Source: Polaromonas sp. YR568 (GTDB lineage: Bacteria > Pseudomonadota > Gammaproteobacteria > Burkholderiales > Burkholderiaceae). From it: a stretch of 19,477 nt of DNA. Both the position numbers and the translations under genes were made by a program. Position 1 is the first letter of the stretch. Every line of letters starts with the position of its first letter. Positions 1-7,969 of the stretch are shown piece by piece. The DNA lies in NCBI GenBank assembly GCA_945871335.1, contig CAMBWM010000012.1:1-19477 (forward strand), in the 5' to 3' direction. The notes beneath the pieces are model-generated. The model ran no database searches, was not told where the DNA came from, and saw only the letters and a program-made list of their open reading frames with translations.

Positions 1-1205
1 TCAGCGAAAGATTGGTTTTCTACAAAGGCCATCTGCGCTGCGTCATAAACAACATCGTGCGCATGTTGACGGCCGATGATTTTCCCCAGGTCTAGCATCA
101 CCGCCTCGGCCATGATGAGTCCACCGCCTTGGTCCAAATTGGCGCGCATACGCTGAGGATTGAGTTTGAGACCTTGCATCACCACCACCAAGCGCGACAA
201 CATGTCTCCTGTGGCAATGCAGGCGCGGGACTCGGCCGCATCAAGCATCACCGTGGTGGTGCGGTCCCCCTCATGTTCGGTTTGCATGGCTTCCAAGGCC
301 AGAGGTACGGTTGAACGAATTTCAGCGGCAAAGCCAACGATGTCTTGACATAATTTTGGATTTCGCTTTTGCGGCATGGTGGAGCTGCCGACGGTACCGG
401 GAGGCACGGGCTCTTCAACTTCGCCAAACTCGGTCTTCATCAGTAAATAAATCTCACGGGCCATGCGGCTGCAAGTGGCGGCCAACATGCCCAACAAGCA
501 AATGTTTTCAGTCAAAGCGTCGCCAATGGCACGCGAAGGAACCGTCATAGAGGTCATTTGCAGATGACGGGCCAACCCGTCTTGCACGGCAGGGCCTTGT
601 TCTCCCAACGAGGCGTAGGTACCGGCCGCACCGCCATTGACCGCGCAAAATATGCGTGGTGCCGCCTGCTCAAAGCGCTCAAGATGCCGAATGATTTCAT
701 CGATCCAACCTGCGACCTTGAAGCCAAACGTAATGGGCACGGCATGTTGCCCGTGAGTACGCCCAGGCATCAGCATGTCGGCACTTTGATCCGCCAGGCC
801 AGCCAAAGCACGCAGCAAATCCAATAAATGCGCTCGGTAAATTGCATGCGCCTTGCGCAGAATCAGCAAATCCCCCGTGGTGGTGATATTTTGAGTTGTG
901 GCGCCCCAGTGCACCCAGCCGCCATGGGTTTCACCGACGATGCGTCCCAGCTCCCATACCAATGGAACCAAGGTATGAGCGGTGCGCTCGAAACCTTCAC
1001 GAACGCGCTCGCGATCAAATAACTGCAAATTCGCCGCTTTGGCAATCGCCACTGCAGCCTCTTTGGGAATGATGTCCAATTCAGCCTGAGCTTTGGCTAA
1101 CGCCGCCTCCACATCCAGCCATGATTGCCACCTACTGTCCTGGGTGTACAGCGCCCGAATTCCCGGGTCCTTGACCCTGCCAGCGGTAGAAAGTGTGTCA
1201 CTCAT
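1..1205 (-). CDS. Fumarase/adenylosuccinate lyase-superfamily lyase (PcaB-like), C-terminus cut by window edge
   Basis: I translated this by hand: 401 codons from ATG at 1205 run open to the left edge. The family catalyses beta-elimination of fumarate-type products or, in PcaB, cycloisomerisation of 3-carboxymuconate. Visible signatures are WGATTQN (residues 100-106), the GRTHGQ segment with H151, and the superfamily loop GSSTMPQKRNP (273-283) carrying the catalytic Ser. Relatives have about 450 residues, so roughly 50 C-terminal residues lie outside the window. The start lies two bases after the stop of the enolase-superfamily gene, with only a weak ribosome site, which suggests translational coupling. 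It is the last visible gene of the ABC transporter operon. PcaB, adenylosuccinate lyase, argininosuccinate lyase and aminopolycarboxylate C-N lyases share this fold, so the substrate cannot be named. A C-N or C-O lyase acting on the imported compound is an inference. Confidence 0.9.
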   Translation of the reverse strand, partial: MSDTLSTAGRVKDPGIRALYTQDSRWQSWLDVEAALAKAQAELDIIPKEAAVAIAKAANLQLFDRERVREGFERTAHTLVPLVWELGRIVGETHGGWVHWGATTQNITTTGDLLILRKAHAIYRAHLLDLLRALAGLADQSADMLMPGRTHGQHAVPITFGFKVAGWIDEIIRHLERFEQAAPRIFCAVNGGAAGTYASLGEQGPAVQDGLARHLQMTSMTVPSRAIGDALTENICLLGMLAATCSRMAREIYLLMKTEFGEVEEPVPPGTVGSSTMPQKRNPKLCQDIVGFAAEIRSTVPLALEAMQTEHEGDRTTTVMLDAAESRACIATGDMLSRLVVVMQGLKLNPQRMRANLDQGGGLIMAEAVMLDLGKIIGRQHAHDVVYDAAQMAFVENQSFA

Positions 1206-1207
1206 GA

Positions 1208-2317
1208 TCAGTTGATGCGGTATTTTTGAATCATTTTTTGATCGAGCACCAAATCAAAACCGGGTCCTTGTGGGGTTTGAATCCAGCCATCTTTGATGGG
1301 AGCGCGGTTAAGGATGAAGCGATCCCACAAAGGATCTCGCTCGGGATTTGCAAAGCATTCCACATAACTTCCATTGGGAACGCCCGTCAGCATGTGAGTG
1401 GCGATCTGGGGTTCTTCATGATGGGCCATGCGCACATGGTGCAAGGCGCACATGCCGGCAGCTCGGCGCCACTCTGTAATACCGCCCGATTCAGAGGCGT
1501 CGAAGTTCACAAAATCGACTGCGCCGGCATCGAGTAGGCGCTTGACTGCATAGCCGGTGTATTCGCTTTGACCGGCATTGATTGGAATTCGTGTAGCTTG
1601 ACGAACCCGGGCCATCATTGACACATCGTCCACCCACCAGCAGGGCTCCTCAAACCATTCAATATTGAGGTGCTCGATCAGATGTGAAAAACGGATGGCA
1701 TCAGAGATATTCCATCCACGATTGGCATCAACCACCAGCACAAAGTCGTCACCGCCGCCAGCCCGGGCGGCTTCCACCCGTTTGGCATCCTCCTGAGGAG
1801 ACAGGCCACCGACTTTCACTTTGCAGCCGGCCATGCCCACTTTGCGCAACTGCTCCATCTCTCGTGACAGATCGGCCAATGTTTTGTCTTTTTCGTAATA
1901 GCCAGCGATGGTGATGATTTGTAAACTGTCGCGGTAGCCGCCTAACAATTTATTGACGCTCATGTTGCACGACTTACCGAAAATATCCCACAAGGCTGTG
2001 TCACAACAGGCAATCGCTTCCATCACCAATTTGCGATCACGAGTGCGTTTGTTAATGGTGCTCATGCGCTCCCACAAAGCTTCCAGGCGTGAAGCATCCT
2101 GCCCGATCAAAAGAGGTGCTAACTCCTCATGGATGATGCGCACTATCTCCAACCCATCTTGCCGGTTATCACCGTTGTAGACCTCGCTAATGAGGCCGCT
2201 TTCGGTTTGAATACGTGTCACGATGGTTGATCGTTTGAGTACGTGGTAAGTACTGCCTCCAAAATTCTTTGTCAAAGGAATTTCGATGGCTATGGCTTCT
2301 ACACTTTTAATGCGCAT
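1208..2317 (-). CDS. Mandelate racemase/muconate lactonizing enzyme family protein (enolase superfamily)
   Basis: Enolase-superfamily enzymes abstract a proton alpha to a carboxylate using Mg2+. The 369-residue protein has the full set of mandelate-racemase-type residues: KVK (K166/K168) on the second barrel strand, metal ligands D197 (VVDANRGW), E223 (WFEEP) and E252 (AGQSE), and a probable Asp-His dyad, D273 (NFDAS) with H300 (AHHEEP). I chose ATG at 2317 because AGGAG lies six bases upstream. An upstream in-frame start at 2368 would add 17 residues unlike the family and has no comparable site. The gap to the MalG-type gene is 57 bases, and the lyase gene follows after 2 bases. The dyad favours an acid-sugar dehydratase, racemase or cycloisomerase role over the muconate lactonizing subgroup. 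The operon's ABC importer fits a sugar-acid substrate, but this is inference. Confidence 0.92.
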   Translation of the reverse strand: MRIKSVEAIAIEIPLTKNFGGSTYHVLKRSTIVTRIQTESGLISEVYNGDNRQDGLEIVRIIHEELAPLLIGQDASRLEALWERMSTINKRTRDRKLVMEAIACCDTALWDIFGKSCNMSVNKLLGGYRDSLQIITIAGYYEKDKTLADLSREMEQLRKVGMAGCKVKVGGLSPQEDAKRVEAARAGGGDDFVLVVDANRGWNISDAIRFSHLIEHLNIEWFEEPCWWVDDVSMMARVRQATRIPINAGQSEYTGYAVKRLLDAGAVDFVNFDASESGGITEWRRAAGMCALHHVRMAHHEEPQIATHMLTGVPNGSYVECFANPERDPLWDRFILNRAPIKDGWIQTPQGPGFDLVLDQKMIQKYRIN

Positions 2318-2374
2318 GACTGCTCCTGAAAAAAAATCAACACACTCGGCCCTGTCAGCATTCAGCAAAGGGAC

Positions 2375-3259
2375 TCATTCGCCTTTGGTACCGCCAGACG
2401 TCAATCCAACCACAAGTTGTTTTTGTACTAGAAGGTAAAAAAGCATGACAGGAATCGTCACCAGTACAGCTGCTGAAAGCAGCATGCCCCAGGAAAAAAT
2501 AGCGTCCTGACCAATCCATGTGGCCAGGCCCATGGTCAATACTTTATTTTTTTCCGACGAAGTAAATACCAAAGCGAATAAAAATTCGTTCCACGCATGA
2601 TTGAATGCGAACACGCCTGTAGAAACCAACCCGGGAAGCGCCAGAGGTACCACCACACGCCAAAAAGCTTGTAGTCGGGTACATCCTTCCACCATGGCGC
2701 TCTCTTCTAGCGTGATGGGAATGGCGTTGAAATAGGCCCGCATATACCAAAGAGTCAAAGGCAATGTGAAGGCCATATTGCTAATGATCAGTGATAGCAA
2801 AGTGTCGGCCAACCCAAGCTTTAATACATACATGTACAAGGGAATGACTATCAGGACCTCCGGGAGCATGTACCCCAACAAGGTTAGTTGCGAAAAAATA
2901 CGCACCACGCGAAAATGAAAGCGGCTCAAGGCATAGGCTCCCAGACCGCCGATCACCAGCGACAAACTAGTCGCTCCCACCGCCACAATCAAACTATTGA
3001 CGAAATAGCTAGCAAAACTGGTTTGGGAAAACAGCATGCGATAGTTTTCCAGAGACCAGACATTCGGGAAAAAAGTGGGCACTGTCGAATAAAACTCTGA
3101 AGGCGGCTTGAAGGACGATGCCACCATCCAAAATAAAGGGAAGCCCACCACAGTACAAATCACCAAGACCAAGAGTGCATGCGTCAATGTGCGGGAAAAC
3201 TCATTGAGGCGAGTAACGGCGACCAAATAATGATCGGACGTGGAATGTGACCTGCTCAT
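2375..3259 (-). CDS. ABC transporter permease, MalG-type
   Basis: Inner-membrane permease of a CUT1-like ABC importer, 294 residues. A hydrophobic segment at about residues 25-48 is followed by several more membrane spans. The cytoplasmic coupling helix (EAA loop) is visible as EESAMVEGCTRLQAFWRVV followed by VPLALPG, and after it comes the NHAWNEFLFAL segment typical of MalG proteins. ATG at 3259 is preceded by GGAGG with a seven-base spacing and overlaps the MalF-type stop by four bases (ATGA), so the two permeases are translationally coupled. It should form the channel with the neighbouring MalF-type subunit and contact the ATPase encoded just upstream. The substrate cannot be read from the sequence. 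The DNA here is visibly richer in A/T than the HyuAB operon. Confidence 0.95.
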   Translation of the reverse strand: MSRSHSTSDHYLVAVTRLNEFSRTLTHALLVLVICTVVGFPLFWMVASSFKPPSEFYSTVPTFFPNVWSLENYRMLFSQTSFASYFVNSLIVAVGATSLSLVIGGLGAYALSRFHFRVVRIFSQLTLLGYMLPEVLIVIPLYMYVLKLGLADTLLSLIISNMAFTLPLTLWYMRAYFNAIPITLEESAMVEGCTRLQAFWRVVVPLALPGLVSTGVFAFNHAWNEFLFALVFTSSEKNKVLTMGLATWIGQDAIFSWGMLLSAAVLVTIPVMLFYLLVQKQLVVGLTSGGTKGE

Positions 3260-4149
3260 TGCCTTGCCTCCACCCGTTTGGACAAGTAGAAATAAATGAG
3301 CAATAAAATTGTCAATAAAAATGCAGTGATCAATGCTAGAGCTGAGGCTCTACCGATTTCAAAATCTGCAAAAGCTTTTTGATAAACAAGCACCGGCAAT
3401 GTGGTGGTTGAGCCAACTGGCCCTCCACCCGTCAGGAGGTAGATGATGTCGAATTTGTGAAAAGTCCAAATGGATCTCAGCAAGGTTGTCAGAAGGAAAA
3501 TTGGCATCAAATGTGGCAAGGTTATGCGCCAGAACTGTTGCCACTCACTCGCTCCGTCGATCTTGGCCGCTTCATACTGATCCTGGGGTATGGCTTGTAG
3601 CACCCCAAGAATCGCTAACACCACAAAAGGGAAAAATTTCCACACACCCACAATGATCACCGTCATCATGGCAACTTTGGGGCTACTGAGCCAATTGACG
3701 GGCTCATTAATCCAACCTGCTTTAAGCAAAAAATAATTCACCACGCCCAAGACATCATGGAACATGTAGCGCCAGACCAGAACCGCCACAACGGTGGGAA
3801 TGAGATAAGGTGCAAACACAATCGCCCGCGCAATGCCCCGTCCTATAAAGTTTTTATTGAGCAGCAGGGCAATAGACACCCCGACCACCATCTCAATGCC
3901 CACACTGCCAAAAACCCACACCAGGGTATTGCTCAAAGCATTCCAAAAAGGGGCGTAAGCCAAAGCCCATTGAAAGTTTTCGAGACCGACAAATGGGTGA
4001 CTGGCTTCACCCATTTGCACATCCTGCAGGCTGTACAACGCCACTGAGAAAGTGGGCAAAGCCACCAGCACCAGCAAAATCACAAAACTGGGCAACAGGG
4101 CCAACGCGGCGATAGCGCGGTTTTCGGTTTCACTGGTCAAATTGCGCAT
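3256..4149 (-). CDS. ABC transporter permease, MalF-type
   Basis: Second membrane subunit of the CUT1-like importer, 297 residues from ATG at 4149. Hydrophobic spans begin near residue 14 with ALALLPSFVILLVLVAL. The EAA loop reads EAAKIDGASEWQQFWRITLP and faces the ATPase. I prefer ATG at 4149 because GGGGA lies just upstream; an in-frame GTG at 4167 would overlap the ATPase gene by 17 bases. The chosen start lies one base after the ATPase stop (TGACATG), so coupling is likely. No large periplasmic insertion like that of E. coli MalF is present, which puts it with the shorter UgpA/LacF-type subunits. Function as a permease is secure; the transported compound is not. Confidence 0.95.
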   Translation of the reverse strand: MRNLTSETENRAIAALALLPSFVILLVLVALPTFSVALYSLQDVQMGEASHPFVGLENFQWALAYAPFWNALSNTLVWVFGSVGIEMVVGVSIALLLNKNFIGRGIARAIVFAPYLIPTVVAVLVWRYMFHDVLGVVNYFLLKAGWINEPVNWLSSPKVAMMTVIIVGVWKFFPFVVLAILGVLQAIPQDQYEAAKIDGASEWQQFWRITLPHLMPIFLLTTLLRSIWTFHKFDIIYLLTGGGPVGSTTTLPVLVYQKAFADFEIGRASALALITAFLLTILLLIYFYLSKRVEARQ

Positions 4150-4150
4150 G

Positions 4151-5197
4151 TCATCCCCGCAATGCACCAGCCGGACGATCGATGCTCACCCCATCTTCAC
4201 CGGCGCTGAAAAAACGCAAGTCACTGCTGCGGACCGCAAATTCACACAGGTCCCCGGGATGGACATCTAAACGCAACGTGCTTGGAATCCTGGCGATCAT
4301 CTTGGTGGTCTTCAATGGGGCTTGCGTCAGTGCATAGAGCAAAGTTTCATTGCCCAGGTATTCGGCGCGTTGCAATTGAAAAGAGACCTTGAAAAGGTCC
4401 GTCTCGTTTTCAAAATAGGCCGTTGGCAAACAGGACTCCGGTCGAAATCCGAGTATGTGGTCGCCCATTTCGATCAAATTCATGGGTGGGCTGCCCACAA
4501 AGGTGGCGACAAAGGTATCGGCAGGGTGTTGATAAATTTCGCTTGGCGTTCCGATTTGCCGCACCCGGCCTTTGTCCATCACCACAATGCGGTCACCCAA
4601 ACCCATGGCTTCAGTTTGATCATGGGTGACGTGAATCCAAGTGGCTTTCACCTGGTGTTGAAAGCTGCGCAACTCTTCTCGCGCGGCATGCCTCATCTTG
4701 GCATCCAGATTGGACAATGGTTCATCCAACAAAAAAACCGCCGGGTCCCGAACCAGAGAGCGCGCCAGGGCCGTCCGTTGTCGCTCCCCTCCCGATGTCT
4801 GCCTCGGCTTGCGTTGCAGCAAGCGTTCGATGTCCAACAGGCGCGCGGCCCACAACACCTTCTCGTCCAGGGCTTTGTCGGGCATGCCCCGCACCCTCAA
4901 GGGGAAGGCAATATTTTCATATATCGACAAATGGGGGTAGAGGGCATAGCTCTGGAACACCAGGGCCACATTGCGGTCTTTGGGCCGCAATGCGGTTTTG
5001 TCTTGCCCCCCTATCAAAACCTGGCCGTGTGTCGGTGTTTCCAACCCGGCAATCAATCGCATCAGGGTGGATTTGCCACACCCTGACGGGCCTAACAGCA
5101 CCACTAACTCTCCATTTTGAACATGAAGGTTAATGTCTCTGACTGCAAATTGTTGATCAAATTGTTTAGAAATTTCTCGGAGTTCGAGGTCGGCCAT
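4151..5197 (-). CDS. ABC transporter ATP-binding protein, MalK/UgpC-type
   Basis: This 348-residue protein is the ATPase that powers the importer. Residues 1-235 form the nucleotide-binding domain: Walker A GPSGCGKST (36-44), Q-loop Q82 in FQSYALYPH, Walker B FLLDEP with D158/E159, D-loop SNLD (162-165) and H-loop H192 (HVTHD). Residues 240-348 form the TOBE-type regulatory region typical of CUT1 ATPases. The ABC signature is TSGGE (134-138) instead of the usual LSGGQ, a permitted but less common variant. The gene starts 16 bases after the solute-binding protein stop without a clear Shine-Dalgarno sequence and is followed after one base by the MalF-type permease. It may serve only this importer, since both permeases are adjacent, although MalK-type ATPases are sometimes shared. 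Confidence 0.96.
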   Translation of the reverse strand: MADLELREISKQFDQQFAVRDINLHVQNGELVVLLGPSGCGKSTLMRLIAGLETPTHGQVLIGGQDKTALRPKDRNVALVFQSYALYPHLSIYENIAFPLRVRGMPDKALDEKVLWAARLLDIERLLQRKPRQTSGGERQRTALARSLVRDPAVFLLDEPLSNLDAKMRHAAREELRSFQHQVKATWIHVTHDQTEAMGLGDRIVVMDKGRVRQIGTPSEIYQHPADTFVATFVGSPPMNLIEMGDHILGFRPESCLPTAYFENETDLFKVSFQLQRAEYLGNETLLYALTQAPLKTTKMIARIPSTLRLDVHPGDLCEFAVRSSDLRFFSAGEDGVSIDRPAGALRG

Positions 5198-5213
5198 GGT
5201 GCGCAGTCAATAC

Positions 5214-6569
5214 TTATTTGGTGTTGCGTTTGAGGTCATCCACAACTTTTTGCATCTCCTGAGCTCCCCAGGCAGCAGCAGCAGCCGGAGCTTCCCCATT
5301 GATCAACACGCGCTGTACTACTTGTGCGGGCAGATGCCGTGCAACGATGGCCCCGATGAAGGGATTGTCCAGACCAGCTTTGACCAATTTGCCGTTGACC
5401 CAGGTAGCGCCCGCCTCATCCTCAAAACTCATGGCATTGGAAATGTCAAAGGCCACCTTGCCAATCACACCAGGATTGGTGCCGCCGCCTAGCTTGTCTT
5501 TGGCAGAGTTGATCACCATTGTTTGAACGCTCTTGAGGGGAGGAATCATGTGCGGGAACACAGTAAGGGAAAAGTCGCGCAAGCGCTCACCTGAAACAAT
5601 GAACTGCAGAAATTTTTGCGCCTCTTCGGTGTTTTTGGCACCCACGGCCGGACTGGCAATGGCAAAACTGTTGGGGCTGATGAATTTCACTGCTTGGCCA
5701 GAAGGACCAGCAGGCATTAAAGCGGCTTTTGTTTGGGACGCCAAAGCAGGCACGGTGTCATAGCCCGTGGCAATTACCCGGGGGGCATACAGGTCCAAGG
5801 CCACCTTGCCGGTCAAGTACACATTAACCATGTCGCCGTAGGAATAAGAAGCAATGCCCTTGGGTGACACAGCCGCCATATCCTTCATGAACGTCAACGC
5901 AGCAACAGTGGCAGGGCTGTCAAAAGTGACCTTGAGGTTCTTGTCAAAAAAAGTGCCGCCGGCGCTCCAGATGAGGGAGGCCAAGTACAAGCTGGTGGCT
6001 CGGTTTTGTCCGGCTGGCAGAACAAAACCATTCATGTCCCCCTTGTGGAGCGCCTGTGCAGCAGCCTTTAATTCAGTCCAGTTTTTCGGGGGGGCGATTT
6101 TGGCGGCCTTGAGCAAATCATCGCGATACCACAACACGCTGAAGTTATTGATGGTGTAAGGCACATCGTAAACTTTGCCATCAACTCGTTCTATAACGCC
6201 ATCTAGGTAATCGTTCAGGCCGATATTGGCGACCATGTTGTCAAGGGGAACCAAATAGCCCTTGCGCGCAAATTGCATGCGCTCCTCGGCCAGAATTTTG
6301 AACACCTCGGGCATGGTCTTGGCGTTCATAGAGGAAGTTACTTTTTGCAAACGCCCGTCAGTGCTCACCGATTCCATTTCAATTTTGATGTTCGGATTGA
6401 GTTTTTCAAAATCAGCGATAGCCTGCTTAAAAAACGCCATGCTCGGGGGGTCGGTTTCATTGTGCAGAAAACGAACTACCTTCACTCCTTGGGCCATGCT
6501 GGCACCAGCCCAGGCGAGTACTGCGGTGGTCAAGAACGAACGGAAAAAAAGTTGAGCACGTGATTTCAT
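5214..6569 (-). CDS. Extracellular solute-binding protein, family 1 (MalE/UgpB-like)
   Basis: Periplasmic receptor of the ABC importer, 451 residues from ATG at 6569. The N-terminus is a Sec signal peptide: a basic MKSR start, hydrophobic FLTTAVLAWAGA, and likely cleavage after ASMA. There is no lipobox Cys, so it should be a soluble periplasmic protein. The mature part opens with VKVVRFLH and the region FFKQAIADFEKLNPNIKIEM, typical of family-1 binding proteins. GGAG lies six bases before the chosen ATG; an in-frame TTG at 6581 coincides with that ribosome site and is unlikely. This is the promoter-proximal gene of the left operon, the usual place for a receptor needed in excess. The Ala-rich C-terminal stretch (EAPAAAAAW) is low complexity. 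The ligand is unknown. Confidence 0.95.
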   Translation of the reverse strand: MKSRAQLFFRSFLTTAVLAWAGASMAQGVKVVRFLHNETDPPSMAFFKQAIADFEKLNPNIKIEMESVSTDGRLQKVTSSMNAKTMPEVFKILAEERMQFARKGYLVPLDNMVANIGLNDYLDGVIERVDGKVYDVPYTINNFSVLWYRDDLLKAAKIAPPKNWTELKAAAQALHKGDMNGFVLPAGQNRATSLYLASLIWSAGGTFFDKNLKVTFDSPATVAALTFMKDMAAVSPKGIASYSYGDMVNVYLTGKVALDLYAPRVIATGYDTVPALASQTKAALMPAGPSGQAVKFISPNSFAIASPAVGAKNTEEAQKFLQFIVSGERLRDFSLTVFPHMIPPLKSVQTMVINSAKDKLGGGTNPGVIGKVAFDISNAMSFEDEAGATWVNGKLVKAGLDNPFIGAIVARHLPAQVVQRVLINGEAPAAAAAWGAQEMQKVVDDLKRNTK

Positions 6570-6813
6570 GGGTGTCTCCAAGTTGAATAATTTTTACTTG
6601 CCAAAAAAGTTATTTTCTAGATAAAGAGCGTCTCACCCAACAGGGTTTACCCGCTTGCCCCATCTGTGCCTGAAAAAATACTGAGTTTTGCAGACACCTT
6701 GGAAAATTAATCCAAACTATTTGAAAACCACACATTTCATTCTTTAGTTTAGCCCCTCGCTTGCCAAAGCAGCAGACCAGTATCCCGGGGACCATTCCAG
6801 CGCATCACGTGCT
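6570..6813 (-). promoter_or_regulatory. Upstream region of the ABC operon; promoter not resolved
   Basis: This is the part of the 342-base divergent gap (6570-6911) that lies upstream of the solute-binding protein gene. I see no convincing protein or RNA gene in it. It is A/T rich. An ACCC-AACA-GGGT-TT-ACCC arrangement at 6635-6652, 66-83 bases before the ATG, could be an operator. A five-base dyad CAAGT-N12-ACTTG (6579-6583 and 6596-6600) overlaps the ribosome site. No good sigma-70 pair stands out on the minus strand, so the promoter must lie here but is not assigned. Confidence 0.4.
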
Positions 6814-6843
6814 GTCATAGCCAAATTACTATACTGACATAGC
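6814..6843 (-). promoter_or_regulatory. Putative LysR operator, copy 1 (upstream of first Bug gene)
   Basis: Read on the minus strand, this is GCTATG, five bases, then ATAGTAATTTGGCTATGAC. The same element is present at 17400-17429 in front of lysR and the other Bug gene: 6/6 plus 18/19 identical bases, with only the five-base spacer unrelated. It contains GCTATG twice, 22 bases apart (two helical turns), and an ATAG-N8-CTAT dyad, as expected for a tetrameric LysR-type site. It sits 11 bases upstream of the -35 of the 6912 gene, the usual activator position. Binding by the regulator at 17459 is inferred. Confidence 0.8.
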
Positions 6844-6854
6844 TTGTGAAGAAC

Positions 6855-6883
6855 TTGCAATCAAGCTCGCTTGCGGCTTAAAT
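6855..6883 (+). promoter_or_regulatory. Putative sigma-70 promoter for the 6912 Bug gene
   Basis: -35 TTGCAA (6855-6860), 17-base spacer, -10 TTAAAT (6878-6883), with 28 bases between the -10 and the ATG at 6912. Its geometry relative to the upstream operator is the same as that of the promoter at 17360-17388, which supports the assignment beyond the modest match to consensus. Confidence 0.7.
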
Positions 6884-6911
6884 AGTTTCGTGTTCACTAA
6901 GTGGAGTCCGT

Positions 6912-7916
6912 ATGAGTTTTCTCCTTGCTAATCTTCGGCGACGTACCCTGCTGCTTAGTGGCGCTGCCAGCGTTCTAGGTGCGCCGGCTCTCTCGAATGC
7001 AGCGCCTGACACGCTAGCAAATTATCCGCAAAGGCCTGTCAAGGTCATCATCCCCTACACCCCCGGTAGCATTGGCGATCTCGTCATTCGCCCGGTGTTG
7101 AGCCAGGTGGCCGAGAAAATGGGTCAACCCTTTGTGGTTGATAACAAGCCTGGCGCTAGCCAACAAATTGGGGCCGAACTCGCCGCACGCGCTGCTCCTG
7201 ATGGCTACACGCTGACCATGGGGACGCAGTCCGGCTTTGTGCTCAATGCCTTGGCTAACAAGAAGCTGCCGTTTGACCCTTTAGTTGACTTCGCTCCGAT
7301 CACGATGTTGTTCACGGTACCGATGTACCTGTTTGTGCGCAACGATCTTCCGGCCAACTCAGTCGCCGAGTTGATCGCTCTGGCCAAGTCCAAGCCGGGT
7401 CAGCTGACCTTTGCCTCTATCGGTAACGGCACCACCTCCCATGTGGGTGGCGAGTTGTTCAAATCGATTGCTGGGGTTGACCTTCTGCATGTGCCTTACA
7501 AAGGCGGCCCGGAGGCCACAAACGCCTTGGTGTCGGGGCAGGTCGATGTGTTTTTTAATGGTGGAAATACTTTTTCTCAACTCAAGCAAGGGCGTTTACG
7601 AGTGCTGGCTTCAGGGGGGCTCAAGCGCACGGTTGCTCTGCCGCAATTGCCTACCCTTCACGAATCCGGTGTGCCCAACTTTGACGTGGTGTCTTGGTTT
7701 GCGCTATTCGCGCCTGCTGGTGTGCCCAAACCTCTTATTGATAGGATCAACCGCGAGATAGTGGCCCAGTTGAAAAGTCCGGTGTTGCAGGAGAGGTTCC
7801 TCAGCCAAGGCGTGGAATTCAACCCGAGCACGCCAGAGCAACTTGGTGCTCACCTCAAGGCCGATTTCCCATTGCAGGCCCAGATCATTAAGAAAGCCGG
7901 CATTAAGGCCGAATAA
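6912..7916 (+). CDS. Bug/TctC-family periplasmic receptor (tripartite tricarboxylate transporter type), orphan 1
   Basis: Bug proteins are periplasmic receptors that capture carboxylates or other small polar ligands, classically for TctAB permeases. This 334-residue protein shows the family pattern: YPQRPVKVIIPYTPGS near the mature N-terminus, VVDNKPGASQQIGAE, the AAPDGYTL motif, and the ligand-loop region NGTTSHVGGELF followed by HVPYKGG. The signal peptide has consecutive arginines followed by TLLLSG, so Tat export is possible; cleavage probably falls near SNAA. GGAG lies six bases upstream of the ATG. The gene stands alone, transcribed toward the HyuAB operon, and ends at a shared terminator. 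No tctA or tctB lies in the window. Its promoter module matches that of the second Bug gene, so both should be co-induced. The ligand is unknown. Confidence 0.95.
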   Translation: MSFLLANLRRRTLLLSGAASVLGAPALSNAAPDTLANYPQRPVKVIIPYTPGSIGDLVIRPVLSQVAEKMGQPFVVDNKPGASQQIGAELAARAAPDGYTLTMGTQSGFVLNALANKKLPFDPLVDFAPITMLFTVPMYLFVRNDLPANSVAELIALAKSKPGQLTFASIGNGTTSHVGGELFKSIAGVDLLHVPYKGGPEATNALVSGQVDVFFNGGNTFSQLKQGRLRVLASGGLKRTVALPQLPTLHESGVPNFDVVSWFALFAPAGVPKPLIDRINREIVAQLKSPVLQERFLSQGVEFNPSTPEQLGAHLKADFPLQAQIIKKAGIKAE

Positions 7917-7940
7917 AAAAGGGCCGTAAGGCCCTTTTTT
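7917..7940. terminator. Bidirectional Rho-independent terminator
   Basis: A perfect stem GGGCC-GTAA-GGCCC (7921-7934) is flanked by an A-run on the left and TTTTTT on the right, so it reads as a terminator on both strands. It begins immediately after the Bug gene stop and lies 29 bases beyond the end of the minus-strand amidohydrolase gene. It therefore serves both convergent units. Confidence 0.92.
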
Positions 7941-7969
7941 ACGATGGCATGCGCCCGGATGGGGGGCGT

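Noticed and set aside
2318..2374. Possible internal promoter before the enolase-superfamily gene
   Set aside because: The 57-base gap has a strong ribosome site but no convincing -35/-10 pair; cotranscription with the permeases is simpler.
4322..5086. Long plus-strand open frame (254 codons) opposite the ABC ATPase
   Set aside because: It lies entirely antisense to a gene with complete Walker, Q, signature and H motifs; its product has no recognisable domain and low-complexity composition.
5266..5290. GCAGCAGCAG-like repeat
   Set aside because: It encodes a short poly-Ala stretch within the solute-binding protein C-terminus and is not an independent repeat element.
6657..6670. GG-N10-GC spacing on the minus strand resembling a sigma-54 promoter upstream of the ABC operon
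   Set aside because: The -12 half reads GGGC instead of TTGC, and no sigma-54 activator gene is nearby; it is most likely chance.
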